Part shown: positions 9,147 to 18,000 of the stretch, in pieces
How positions within the stretch are numbered: position 1 is the stretch's first letter
Layout of the letters: each line of letters starts with the position of its first letter
Source of the DNA: DATKOF01 sp035524795
GTDB lineage: Bacteria > Pseudomonadota > Gammaproteobacteria > Burkholderiales > SG8-41
Direction: 5' to 3'
Assembly: GCA_035524795.1 (NCBI GenBank)
Contig: DATKOF010000012.1
Location: 224,813-288,812 of the forward strand
DNA: 64,000 nucleotides
Translations under genes and position numbers: made by a program
The notes under the pieces: model-generated
Seen by the model: only the letters and a program-made list of their open reading frames with translations
Told to the model about the DNA's origin: nothing
Databases searched by the model: none

Positions 9147-9316
9147 GTGGATTCCTGTGCTTAACTAGATTTAGACAGCATATTTGAGTTGAGGAAATGC
9201 TGCTTATTGCCATCGGTTTCGTCAAGAACGACTTGTAATTATTCATTTATTGTCCACCCCAGCCGATTTTTAGGCAACCTAAAAATTTGCGGACGGACTG
9301 CCGGTAGCGGCGGAAT
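9147..9316. other. Cassette upstream boundary and topB 3' flank
   Basis: AT-richer spacer. On the minus strand a GTTAAGC core-like heptamer lies at 9165-9159. The 12-mer TTTGAGTTGAGG at 9183-9194 (plus strand) repeats exactly the inner right end of the attC site (8595-8606), 588 bp away. This may be the remnant of a preceding attC, but I cannot recognise its other half. A 9-bp palindrome with a 3-nt loop (atttttagg-caa-cctaaaaat, 9266-9286) lies just past the topB stop. It may act as a weak terminator, but it is AT-rich and lacks a clear T tract. Confidence 0.4.
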
Positions 9317-11836
9317 TCAGGACGCCGCCGCCTTGCGGGATTTGGTTGCAGCCGTTTTGGTTTTGGCCGCCTTTGCTTCGCGCGGCGCGAATTCGAAGCT
9401 GACTTTGCCGCCTTCACCGCGCACGAGGTAAGCCGAGAACGGTCGGCCTTTCTTCGAGATGAAGCGGTGCAGCAGATCGGTCTTGCCGGTCGCCAGCAGT
9501 TTCTGCATCTGCTCGGGTTCGATGTTCCGCTGCAGGATGATTTTTCCCGAGCGGAAATCGCAGGTTTTATTGGGGCCGGCCGCTTTCTCGCAGACATAGG
9601 CGACGCCGTGGCTGAACACGCGTGCGCCGCACTTCGGGCATTTGCCGAGTGGTTCCTGCCCCGAAAAATCCACCGGCTCGGCGTTGTCGTTGCTCTGGCC
9701 GAAATCGAATTCGACCTTGAATTCGGGCGTCAGCTTCAGCACCGCCGCGAACGGTTTGCCCATTTTGCTGCGGAACCCCTGCAGCGGGCCGATGCTTTTC
9801 TTCTCGATCAGTTCCTCGATCTCGTGCGGCTCGAGCTGGCGGCCGGCGAGGATGCGCCACAGCGCAAAATCGCATTTCTCGCACTGGAATTTCTTGTAAT
9901 TTTCCCTGACCGTGCCGCCGCATTTCGGGCACGGCGTCTTCAGCGTCGCGAAATCGCCGGGCACGGTGTCGCTTTCGTGCCCTTTCGCGCGCTCGACGAT
10001 ATGGCGCGTCATGTCGGTGATCTGCTGCATGAACTGCTCGCGCTTCAGTTTGCCGTGCTCCATCTGCGCGAGCTTGTATTCCCAGTCGCCGGTCAGCTCC
10101 GGCGAGCACAGTTCGTCGATCTTGAGTCCGCGCAGCAGCGTGATCAGCGAAAACGCTTTCGCGGTCGGCTGCAGCTCGCGGCCGTTGCGCTGCACGTATT
10201 TTTCGTAGATCAGGCCTTCGATGATCGCGGCGCGCGTCGCCGGCGTGCCGAGGCCTTTGGCGCCCATCGCCGCGCGCAGCTCTTCGTCCTCGACCAGCTT
10301 GCCGGCGCCTTCCATTGCCGACAGCAGCGTTGCTTCGCTGAAGCGCGCCGGCGGCTTGGTTTGCAGCGCGTGCACCGTGACCTCGTCGGCGCGCGGCGTT
10401 TCCTTTGCGGAAACCGGCACCAGCGCCGGCGTGTCGTCGCTCTCGGCCTCCTTGCCGTAGATTTCGAGCCAGCCGGCGTTGACCATGATCTTGCCTTCGC
10501 TCTTGAACGGCTCGCCTTCGACGCGGGTGATGCGCGTCGTCACCTGGAATTCGGCGGCCGGGTAGAACACCGCGAGGAAGCGCTTGGTGACGAGATCGTA
10601 GATCTTCGCTTCCGGCTCGCTCAGATGTTTCGGCGCGACCGCGGTCGGGATGATCGCGAAGTGGTCGGATATCTTCGCGTTGTTGAAGATGCGCTTGTTC
10701 GGCTTGATCCATTTGTTGCCGAGGATTTTTCCGGCGAACGGCTGATAGCGCGCATCGAGCGCTGCCATCGTCGTCGCCACCGTTTTCAGGTAGTCCTCGG
10801 GCAGCGCGCGCGAGTCGGTGCGCGGATAGGTCAGCACCTTGTGCTTTTCGTAGAGCGCCTGCGCGAGGCCGAGTGTGTTGCGCGCCGAGAAGCCGAAGCG
10901 CGCGTTGGCGTCGCGCTGCAGACTCGTCAGGTCGTAAAGCAGCGGCGATAGCTGCGTCGAAGGTTTGCTTTCCTCTTCGACGATGCCGGTCTTGCCTTCG
11001 CATTTTTTCTGGATCGCGTCGGCGCGTTTCCTGTCCCACAGCCGCTCGGCCTTGAGGTCGGGATCCTCCTCGGTTTTGACGGGAGTCTTGTCGCTCTTCC
11101 TGGGCTTGCTGAAATTCTCGTCGAACCAGCGCCCCGCGTACTCGCCGGCCTTGCATGAAAATGCCGCGTGGACTTCGAAATAATCGCGCGCGACGAATTT
11201 CTTGATCTTGTCCTCGCGCTCGACCAGGATCGCCAGCGTCGGCGTCTGCACGCGGCCGACCGTGGTCAGATGGAAACCACCCGACTTCGAATTGAACGCG
11301 GTCATCGCGCGCGTGCCGTTGATGCCGACCAGCCAGTCGGACTCGGAGCGGCACACCGCGGCGTCGGCCAGCGGCAGCATGTCCTTGTCGCTGCGCAGAT
11401 GTTCGAATCCTTCGCGGATCGCGGCCGGCGTCATCGATTGCAGCCACAGCCGCTGGATCGGCTTGCCGGTCCTGGTGTGCTGGACGATGTAGCGGAAGAT
11501 CAGTTCGCCCTCGCGTCCCGCGTCGCAGGCGTTGATCAGGCCGGTCACGTCCTTGCGCTTGATCAGCCTGGTCAGCACCTTCAGCCGCTCTTCGGATTTC
11601 TCGATCGGGCTCAGGTCGAAATGCGGCGGGATCACCGGCAGGTGCGCGAACGACCACTTGCCGCGCTTGACCTCGACGCCTTCGGGCGGAACGATGGTCA
11701 GCAGATGGCCGACCGCCGACGACAATACGTAGTCGTCGCTCTCGAAATAATCGCCGTGCTTGGTGAAGCCGCCCAACACGCGCGCGATATCGTTGGCGAC
11801 CGACGGCTTCTCGGCGATGATCAGTTTTTTGGCCAT
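9317..11836 (-). CDS. topB: DNA topoisomerase III (type IA)
   Basis: Type IA topoisomerase of 839 residues that cuts and passes single strands to resolve linked DNA. The TOPRIM domain opens the protein (KLIIAEKPSVANDIARVLGG) and carries CDAGREGELIF. The catalytic tyrosine is Y337 in TYPRTDSRALPEDY. The C-terminus has cysteine-pair zinc-ribbon segments (CPKCGGTVRENYKKFQCEKC and CPKCGARV...CEKA) and a basic Lys/Ala tail. The start is the ATG at 11836, immediately before the conserved AKKLIIAEKP. An upstream in-frame start at 11908 would add 24 poorly conserved residues. It lies downstream of dprA on the same strand, 142 bp away. Confidence 0.95.
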   Translation of the reverse strand: MAKKLIIAEKPSVANDIARVLGGFTKHGDYFESDDYVLSSAVGHLLTIVPPEGVEVKRGKWSFAHLPVIPPHFDLSPIEKSEERLKVLTRLIKRKDVTGLINACDAGREGELIFRYIVQHTRTGKPIQRLWLQSMTPAAIREGFEHLRSDKDMLPLADAAVCRSESDWLVGINGTRAMTAFNSKSGGFHLTTVGRVQTPTLAILVEREDKIKKFVARDYFEVHAAFSCKAGEYAGRWFDENFSKPRKSDKTPVKTEEDPDLKAERLWDRKRADAIQKKCEGKTGIVEEESKPSTQLSPLLYDLTSLQRDANARFGFSARNTLGLAQALYEKHKVLTYPRTDSRALPEDYLKTVATTMAALDARYQPFAGKILGNKWIKPNKRIFNNAKISDHFAIIPTAVAPKHLSEPEAKIYDLVTKRFLAVFYPAAEFQVTTRITRVEGEPFKSEGKIMVNAGWLEIYGKEAESDDTPALVPVSAKETPRADEVTVHALQTKPPARFSEATLLSAMEGAGKLVEDEELRAAMGAKGLGTPATRAAIIEGLIYEKYVQRNGRELQPTAKAFSLITLLRGLKIDELCSPELTGDWEYKLAQMEHGKLKREQFMQQITDMTRHIVERAKGHESDTVPGDFATLKTPCPKCGGTVRENYKKFQCEKCDFALWRILAGRQLEPHEIEELIEKKSIGPLQGFRSKMGKPFAAVLKLTPEFKVEFDFGQSNDNAEPVDFSGQEPLGKCPKCGARVFSHGVAYVCEKAAGPNKTCDFRSGKIILQRNIEPEQMQKLLATGKTDLLHRFISKKGRPFSAYLVRGEGGKVSFEFAPREAKAAKTKTAATKSRKAAAS

Positions 11837-11978
11837 GAAATGATGAGCCCGCGCGGAAAGCGCAGGGAGCGCATGATAGCGAACAGAATTTGCCCTGCGC
11901 AAGGGCACCCCGTCACATCCCCCGCCTTCAGTACTATGGAAGAGGGTTTATGACGGCCTGATTTCCGCGCCGGAACGA

Positions 11979-13070
11979 TCAGCGGACGCGCTGATAGAAC
12001 CCGCCGGGCAGCATCTGCACGCGGTTTTGCAGTTCGAGTTCGAGCAGCAGCGCGGTCGCGGCATCGGCGGCCAGCCCGCTGCGGGCGCACAGCGTATCGA
12101 GGCTGCACGGATCGAAGCCAAGCTGTTCCAGCAGCTTTTCCGCCTGCGGGCCGGACGACGATGCGATTCCTTCCGCTGCCGGCGGCGCGGCGGCCGTCGG
12201 CAGGCGCAGTTCTTCCAGTATGTCGTTGGCGTCGTCAACCAGCTTCGCGCCCTGTTTGATCAAGCGGTGGCAGCCTTTTGACAGCGGCGAATGGATCGAG
12301 CCGGGGATCGCAAACACTTCGCGCCCCTGTTCATTGGCAAGCCGCGCGGTGATCAGCGATCCGCTTTGCAGCGCGGCTTCGATCACCAGACAGCCGCGCG
12401 CAAGTCCGCTGATCACGCGGTTGCGGCGCGGGAAATTGCTGCCGAGCGCCGGTGTGCCGAGCGCGAATTCCGAAACCAGCGCGCCGCGTGTGGCGATCTC
12501 GTGCGCGAGGTCGCGGTTGCGCGCCGGATAGACGATGTCAAGCCCGGTGCCGACCACCGCGATGGTGCCGGCCGCGCCGGCGAGTCCGCCGCGGTGCGCG
12601 GCGGCATCGATGCCGAGCGCGAGACCGCTGATGATGACGAGGCCGGCGTCGCTCAGCGCGCGCGCGAACTCTTCGGCGTTGGCGATGCCCTGCGCAGTCG
12701 CATTGCGGCTGCCGACGATCGCCAGCGCCGGCTGCTGCAACAATTCGTGCCGGCCCTTGACGTAGAGCAGCGGCGGCGGATCCGGCAGTTCGAGCAGTTG
12801 CCGCGGATAGTCGGCGTCGGCGAGCGTCAGGATGTGGTTGGCAGGATCGTCGAGCCAGGCCAGCGCGTGCGCCGCGCCGTCGGTATTGCCGCCATCGGCG
12901 ATCGCCGCCGCGACGTCGGCTTCCAGATGGCGGCCGAGCGCGCCGCGCCCCGCCGCGAGCACGCTCTCGGGCGAGCCGAATTCAGTCAGCAATTTGCGCA
13001 GCGCGCTGTTGCCGAGGCCGGGGACCAGCGTCAGCCGCAGCCACGGTTCGAGGTCGGCGGGAGGCGACAT
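11979..13070 (-). CDS. dprA: DNA-processing protein DprA/Smf
   Basis: Single-stranded-DNA-binding protein that loads RecA on DNA taken up during natural transformation; 363 residues. The N-terminal helical part (PWLRLTLVPGLGNSALRKLL) precedes a Rossmann-like domain with the DprA signatures AIVGSRNATAQGIANAEEFA, SGLALGIDAAAHRGGL, NFPRRNRVISGLA and FAIPGSIHSPLSKGCHRLI. A C-terminal winged-helix module (SLDTLCARSGLAADAAT) follows. ATG start at 13070. It is 34 bp downstream of the LysM gene on the same strand, the arrangement common in betaproteobacteria. Other competence genes are not in the window. Confidence 0.95.
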   Translation of the reverse strand: MSPPADLEPWLRLTLVPGLGNSALRKLLTEFGSPESVLAAGRGALGRHLEADVAAAIADGGNTDGAAHALAWLDDPANHILTLADADYPRQLLELPDPPPLLYVKGRHELLQQPALAIVGSRNATAQGIANAEEFARALSDAGLVIISGLALGIDAAAHRGGLAGAAGTIAVVGTGLDIVYPARNRDLAHEIATRGALVSEFALGTPALGSNFPRRNRVISGLARGCLVIEAALQSGSLITARLANEQGREVFAIPGSIHSPLSKGCHRLIKQGAKLVDDANDILEELRLPTAAAPPAAEGIASSSGPQAEKLLEQLGFDPCSLDTLCARSGLAADAATALLLELELQNRVQMLPGGFYQRVR

Positions 13071-13104
13071 CAGATGCTTCAGGCGGCGCGCCGCCGGCAG
13101 TGCT

Positions 13105-14253
13105 TCAGGGGTTGGTGACGGTGTCGAACTGGGTGACCGGCCGGCTCGAATTCATGACCAGAGCGTAGGAAACGCGGTCGAAGGTGCGGAACACCATCAG
13201 TAATCCGTAACGCTCGTCGGGCAGCCGCGCTTTGCGTACACCCTGGTGTTTGTCAGCCCCGGAGTCTCCGCCGGTCGGGCCGGTGCGCCCGAAGATCGGA
13301 CTGTTGCGGTCCCCCATCGGCTCATAGTGATATTTGATGTGCGGCGATTCGCGCGTCTGGTAGGTCGGCGAGTTGAGGTCGCGGTAAATCGCGAGCACGC
13401 TGCCGGGATCCAGGCCGTCGCGGGCACCCTTGTTCAGCACCACGATCGAGTTCGGTCCGGTTTCGCCGAGGTCGCCGTAAATGTCGATGATGCGGCCCGC
13501 CACCTTCGCGGCGGGGGCATGCGGCAGATAGTCGCTGATGACGTCGTCGCGCGCCGCCGGCAGCAGAGTGTCGTCGGCCGAGATTTCGAGATCCGATTTG
13601 ACGATCTCGATGGTGCTGACATCGCCGAACTTGGTGACGCGCGCGTCACCCAGATAATTGACCTGGTATCCCAGTGTTTCCTTGGTGTCCGGGTCGACCA
13701 GCGGATCGCCGCGCCGGAAAATCCGCCAGTCAATGCCTTTTTCCTTGGTGATGCCGGCCGCATACGCAATGTTGCCGGCGCCGAGCGCAACGCGGTCTTC
13801 CTGCGTGGCGACGATGCGTGCGGCCGAACCGAACTCGTTTTGCGCGACGACCAGCGGCTGGCTCAGGAACGGCGCGATTGCGGCAGCCGGGATCGTCGGC
13901 ACCGGCTCCGGCTCGTGTTCGGTCGCGACCACCTGCGGCGACAGCTTGACGGTTTCCAGCACCGGCTGCGACTGAAGCAGCTTCAGGCGCATTTCCTGCG
14001 CCGAACGATCAAGCACCAGCACATCGCCGGGATGGATCCGGTGCGGATTCTTGATCTGGTCTTCGTTATTTTTCCACAGCTCCGGCCAGCGCCATGGGTC
14101 TTTCAGATAGCGCGCAGAGATGCTCCACAGCGTGTCGCCAGGTACTACGATATAGCGTTCGGGCGCGTCGGCGGCAAGATCGCCGGAAGAGGCCGCCACC
14201 GCGCTACCGGCCACGCCGCACCAGATCAGCAACGATATAATTGAAGTGCGCAT
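13105..14253 (-). CDS. LysM-domain cell-surface protein
   Basis: A 382-residue exported protein with a single N-terminal LysM peptidoglycan-binding domain. The signal peptide covers about residues 1-20 (MRTSIISLLIWCGVAGSAVA). The LysM module follows (YIVVPGDTLWSISARYLKDP...NPHRIHPGDVLVL). The remaining roughly 300 residues are unclassified, with a repeated beta-rich look. The start at ATG 14253 is chosen because a GGGGGA ribosome site lies just upstream and the signal peptide begins there; the open frame continues to 14373 and would overlap def. It is divergent from def and probably co-transcribed with dprA. A role at the cell wall is inferred from the domain only. Confidence 0.85.
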   Translation of the reverse strand: MRTSIISLLIWCGVAGSAVAASSGDLAADAPERYIVVPGDTLWSISARYLKDPWRWPELWKNNEDQIKNPHRIHPGDVLVLDRSAQEMRLKLLQSQPVLETVKLSPQVVATEHEPEPVPTIPAAAIAPFLSQPLVVAQNEFGSAARIVATQEDRVALGAGNIAYAAGITKEKGIDWRIFRRGDPLVDPDTKETLGYQVNYLGDARVTKFGDVSTIEIVKSDLEISADDTLLPAARDDVISDYLPHAPAAKVAGRIIDIYGDLGETGPNSIVVLNKGARDGLDPGSVLAIYRDLNSPTYQTRESPHIKYHYEPMGDRNSPIFGRTGPTGGDSGADKHQGVRKARLPDERYGLLMVFRTFDRVSYALVMNSSRPVTQFDTVTNP

Positions 14254-14356
14254 CAATTTCCCCCATCTCGCGAGCATGGCCAACGCTCCCGAACCAGGCC
14301 CGGACATTATATATTGGTTTAAATTGTGCCCGTAATTTCCTAAAGTATCAACACTA
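14254..14356. promoter_or_regulatory. Divergent promoter region between LysM gene and def
   Basis: A 103-bp spacer between divergently transcribed genes, with a strikingly A/T-rich core (14305-14350, including TATAAT on the minus strand at 14312-14307). This is where both promoters must lie. The minus-strand TATAAT is a good -10 candidate for the LysM gene, but no well-spaced TTGACA-like -35 is clear, so individual promoter calls are not made. Confidence 0.4.
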
Positions 14357-14860
14357 ATGGCAATATTGCCCATTCTTCAATATCCCGATCAGCGGCTGCA
14401 CACGCTGGCCGCGCCGGTCGCGCGCGTCGACGACACGGTGCGCAAGCTGGTCAGGGATATGGCGGAGACCATGTACGCGGCTCCCGGTGTCGGCCTGGCT
14501 GCAACCCAGGTCGATGTGCACCGGCGCGTGATCGTGATCGATATTTCGGAGACCAAGGATCAGCTCAAGGTGTTCATCAATCCCGAAATCACCGCCCGCA
14601 GCGGCAGCGCCGACTGCGAAGAGGGTTGTCTTTCCGTGCCCGGCATTTTCGAAAAGGTGAAGCGCGCCGAGCGCATCACGGTGCGCGCGCTGGACGGCGA
14701 CGGCCGGCCGTTCGAACTGACCGCCGACGGACTGTTCGCGGTGTGCATCCAGCATGAAATGGATCACCTCGAGGGCAAGGTATTCGTCGAATACCTGTCG
14801 CGCCTGAAGCAGACGCGCATTCGCGCCAAGCTCAAAAAACAGCGCCGCGAGACGATGTAA
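14357..14860 (+). CDS. def: Peptide deformylase
   Basis: Removes the N-formyl group from nascent proteins; 167 residues, standard length. All three signature motifs are present: GVGLAATQ near residue 45, EGCLSVPG with metal ligand C91, and QHEMDHLEG with H133, catalytic E134 and H137. The next gene, fmt, makes the formylated initiator tRNA whose formyl group this enzyme later removes; the pair is conserved in most bacteria. The spacer to fmt is 21 bp. Confidence 0.98.
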   Translation: MAILPILQYPDQRLHTLAAPVARVDDTVRKLVRDMAETMYAAPGVGLAATQVDVHRRVIVIDISETKDQLKVFINPEITARSGSADCEEGCLSVPGIFEKVKRAERITVRALDGDGRPFELTADGLFAVCIQHEMDHLEGKVFVEYLSRLKQTRIRAKLKKQRRETM

Positions 14861-14881
14861 CTTCTCCCGCGCCCATCCGCC

Positions 14882-15796
14882 ATGAAACTGATCTTCGCCG
14901 GCACGCCGGCTTTCGCCGCGACCGCGCTGGAGGCGCTGCTCGCCGCCGGTCACGACATCGTGCTGGTGCTGACCCGGCCGGATCGTCCGGCCGGGCGCGG
15001 CCTGGCGCCGCAGCCGGGCGCGGTCAAGCAGCTTGCGCTGGCGCGCGGTCTGCCTCTCGCGCAGCCGGCGACGCTGAAGGACGCCGCGGTCGAGTTGCAG
15101 TTGCGGGCGGTGGATGCTGAAGCGATGGTGGTCGCCGCCTATGGCCTGATTCTGCCGCCTGCGGTGCTCGCGATCCCGCGCCGCGGCTGCCTCAACATTC
15201 ATGCGTCGCTGCTGCCGCGCTGGCGCGGCGCGGCGCCGATCCAGCGCGCGCTGCTGGCGGGCGACGCCGCAACCGGCATCACGATCATGCAGATGGATGA
15301 GGGGCTCGACACCGGCGCAATTCTGCTGCAGGAAAAAATCGCGATCGGCGACGACGATACCGCGCGGACCCTGCACGACAGGCTGGCCGCGCTCGGCGCG
15401 CAATCGATCGTGCGCGCGCTGGCGGCATTTCCTGCGCCGCGCGCGCAGGATGATGCGCAGGCGACCTATGCCGACAAGATCCGCAAGGAAGAGGCGGTGA
15501 TCGACTGGACGCAGCCGGCGCAGCGTATCGCGCGTCAGGTGCGCGCGTTCAATCCGGCGCCCGCGGCAAACACGACCTTGGACGGCCGGCGTTTCAAGCT
15601 GTGGCGCGCACATCAAGTGGCGGCGGCCGGCGCGCCCGGCGCGGTGCTCGCCGCCGACGCCGCCGGCATCGTGGTCGCCTGCGGTGACGGTGCGCTGGCG
15701 GTCGAGGAATTGCAGAGAGAGGGGGGCAGGGCGCTGGCGGCGGGCGCGTTTCTCGCGGGATTCGAGTTGCGCCCCGGCGCGCGTTTCGGCACTTGA
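14882..15796 (+). CDS. fmt: Methionyl-tRNA formyltransferase
   Basis: Transfers a formyl group from 10-formyl-THF to initiator Met-tRNA; 304 residues. The N-terminal formyltransferase fold begins KLIFAGTPAFAATALEALL. The folate-site motif NIHASLLPRWRGAAPIQRA contains the conserved Asn, His and SLLP, and MDEGLDTGAIL follows. The C-terminal OB-like domain starts around residue 205 (TYADKIRKEEAVIDW). It follows def within the same operon; htpX starts 59 bp further on. Confidence 0.98.
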   Translation: MKLIFAGTPAFAATALEALLAAGHDIVLVLTRPDRPAGRGLAPQPGAVKQLALARGLPLAQPATLKDAAVELQLRAVDAEAMVVAAYGLILPPAVLAIPRRGCLNIHASLLPRWRGAAPIQRALLAGDAATGITIMQMDEGLDTGAILLQEKIAIGDDDTARTLHDRLAALGAQSIVRALAAFPAPRAQDDAQATYADKIRKEEAVIDWTQPAQRIARQVRAFNPAPAANTTLDGRRFKLWRAHQVAAAGAPGAVLAADAAGIVVACGDGALAVEELQREGGRALAAGAFLAGFELRPGARFGT

Positions 15797-15855
15797 ACTT
15801 TTGGCGCGGGAGCCTATCTTATTGACCTCCTCGATTCCCGAACAGGACTTCACGC

Positions 15856-16695
15856 ATGCTGGGTAACTGGTTGAAGACTTCGCTGTTGATGGCGGCGATC
15901 GTCGCATTATTCGGCGTCGTCGGCGCCGCGCTCGGCGGCGGGCAGGGCATGGTGGTGGCGCTGATAGTGGGCGGCGCGATGAATTTTTTCGCGTACTGGT
16001 TTTCCGACCGGATGGTGCTCAGGATGTATGACGCGCGGGAAGTCGATGAAGTCAGTGCGCCGCAGCTCTACAATGTGGTGCGCGAACTGGCGCAGAAGGC
16101 TGGATTGCCGATGCCCAGGGTCTATTTGATCGACCAGCCGCAACCCAATGCATTCGCCACCGGCCGCAACCCCGAGCACGCAGCGGTGGCGGCGACCACC
16201 GGCATCCTGCAGTTGCTGTCGCCGCGCGAACTGCGCGGGGTGATCGCGCATGAGCTGGCGCACGTCAAACACCGCGATATCCTGACTTCGACCATCAGCG
16301 CGACGATGGCCGGCGCGATTTCCTCGCTTGCCCAGTTCGCGATGTTTTTCGGCGGGCGCGACAATCAGCGCGCCAATCCGCTGGTCGCGCTGATCGTAAT
16401 GATTGTGGCGCCGCTTGCGGCGATGCTGATCCAGCTGGCGATCTCGCGCGCGCGCGAATTCGAGGCCGATCGCGGCGGCGCCGACATCAGCGGCGACCCG
16501 CAGGCGCTGGCAGCGGCGCTGGAGAAAATCGAGCGCTACGCGCAGGGCACGCCGCTCGAAGTCGCCGAACATCATCCCGAGACCGCGCAGATGATGATCG
16601 TCAATCCGCTGTCCGGCGGCGGAATCGCCGGACTGTTCAGCACCCACCCTTCGACGCAGGAACGGATCGCGCGCCTGCTGGCGATGGCGCGCTGA
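15856..16695 (+). CDS. htpX: Zinc metalloprotease HtpX
   Basis: Membrane-bound M48 protease for quality control of inner-membrane proteins; 279 residues. Two N-terminal membrane segments (about 9-28 and 33-50) precede the cytosolic catalytic site HELAHVKHRD, with zinc ligands H132 and H136 and catalytic E133. Two further hydrophobic segments follow (around 145-165 and 175-195). The third zinc ligand is in the REFEADRGGADISG motif. Located between fmt and rsmB, as in many betaproteobacteria. Confidence 0.96.
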   Translation: MLGNWLKTSLLMAAIVALFGVVGAALGGGQGMVVALIVGGAMNFFAYWFSDRMVLRMYDAREVDEVSAPQLYNVVRELAQKAGLPMPRVYLIDQPQPNAFATGRNPEHAAVAATTGILQLLSPRELRGVIAHELAHVKHRDILTSTISATMAGAISSLAQFAMFFGGRDNQRANPLVALIVMIVAPLAAMLIQLAISRAREFEADRGGADISGDPQALAAALEKIERYAQGTPLEVAEHHPETAQMMIVNPLSGGGIAGLFSTHPSTQERIARLLAMAR

Positions 16696-16713
16696 TCGCC
16701 GGCCGGCGGGCGC

Positions 16714-18000
16714 GTGCTCGAGACACAGCGGCTTGCCACCAGCGTAGTCGCGGCCGTCATCGACGACGGCCGCAACCTGAATGCCGCTCTCGCCGCGGCG
16801 CTAGCGCGGCATCCTGATCTCGTTTCCAGCCAGCGCGCCACGATCACCGATCTCACCTATGGCACGCTGCGTTTCGGCATGCAGCTCGACGCGGTGCTCG
16901 ACCGGCTGCTGACCGCGCCGTTGCGCGACCGGACGCTGCGCCGGCTGTTGCTGGTCGCGCTGTATCAATTGCAGTACACGCGCGCCGCGCCTTACGCGGT
17001 CGTCGATCACGCGGTGCGCTGCGCCGCGGCGCTCGGCGCGCCGCGCGCGAAGACGCTCGTCAACGCCGTGTTGCGCAATTTTCTGCGGCAGCGCGAGGCA
17101 CTGTTAGCGCAGTCCGCGCAAAAAGAAACCGCGCGCTATGCCTATCCTCAATGGTGGATAGAAAAACTGCGCGCGCAGTATCCGCAGCATTACGCGTCGG
17201 CGCTGCTGGCCGGCAACACGCATCCGCCGTTCACGCTGCGCGTCAACGGCCGGCGCATCGCGCGCGACGCCTATCTGGCGCTGCTTGCGCAGCACCAGAT
17301 CGCCGCAGCGGCGGTCGGCGACCGCGGCGTCAGGCTCGAACGCGCGCTGCCGGTCGAACGAGTGCCCGGCTTCGATGCCGGACTGGCCTCGGTGCAGGAC
17401 GCCGGCGCCCAGCTGGCCGCGCCGCTGCTCGATGCGCGCGACGGCATGCGCGTGCTCGATGCCTGCGCGGCGCCCGGCGGCAAGACCACTCATCTGCTGG
17501 AACTCGCCGATCTCGATCTGACCGCGCTCGACTGCGATGCGGCGAGGCTCGAACGCGTGCAGCAGAATCTGGCGCGGCTCGGACTCAGCGCGAAGCTGAT
17601 CTGCGGCGACGCCGGCCGTCCCGAAACCTGGTGGGACGGCCGGCCGTTCGACCGCATTCTTGCCGACGTGCCGTGTTCCGCTTCGGGCGTGGTGCGGCGC
17701 CATCCCGATATCAAGTGGCTGCGGCGCGCGGCGGACATAGCGCAGTTCGCGTCCCGGCAGCGCGCGTTGCTGGATGTTCTGTGGCGGTTGCTCGCCAGTG
17801 GTGGTAAATTGCTGTATACGACCTGTTCGGTTTTCCAGGAAGAGAATGCGCAGCAAATCGCGGATTTCCTGGCATGCCACCCTGATGCCAATTTACTGCC
17901 GTGGAGCGGAATTCCAGCGCCGGCCGGGGCCCCTGAAGGCCAGTTGCTGCCGGATCACGAGCATGACGGATTTTTTTACGCACTGCTGCAGAAAATATAG
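16714..18000 (+). CDS. rsmB: 16S rRNA (cytosine-967-C5)-methyltransferase
   Basis: Methylates C967 of 16S rRNA with SAM; 428 residues with a GTG start 18 bp after htpX. The N-terminal NusB-like helical domain spans about 1-140. The catalytic Rossmann domain has the SAM motif LDACAAPGGKTTHLLEL, the DVPCSASGVVRRHPDIKWLR motif with C321 (product release), and the catalytic cysteine C371 in YTTCSVF. Its 3' end overlaps the next gene by 38 bp. Confidence 0.97.
   Translation: MLETQRLATSVVAAVIDDGRNLNAALAAALARHPDLVSSQRATITDLTYGTLRFGMQLDAVLDRLLTAPLRDRTLRRLLLVALYQLQYTRAAPYAVVDHAVRCAAALGAPRAKTLVNAVLRNFLRQREALLAQSAQKETARYAYPQWWIEKLRAQYPQHYASALLAGNTHPPFTLRVNGRRIARDAYLALLAQHQIAAAAVGDRGVRLERALPVERVPGFDAGLASVQDAGAQLAAPLLDARDGMRVLDACAAPGGKTTHLLELADLDLTALDCDAARLERVQQNLARLGLSAKLICGDAGRPETWWDGRPFDRILADVPCSASGVVRRHPDIKWLRRAADIAQFASRQRALLDVLWRLLASGGKLLYTTCSVFQEENAQQIADFLACHPDANLLPWSGIPAPAGAPEGQLLPDHEHDGFFYALLQKI

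Noticed and set aside
9266..9286. Perfect 9-bp palindrome as topB terminator
   Set aside because: AT-rich stem with a 3-nt loop and no T tract; too weak to call a terminator.
14254..14373. Longer start for the LysM protein reaching into def
   Set aside because: The ribosome site and signal peptide support 14253; the extension overlaps the def start.
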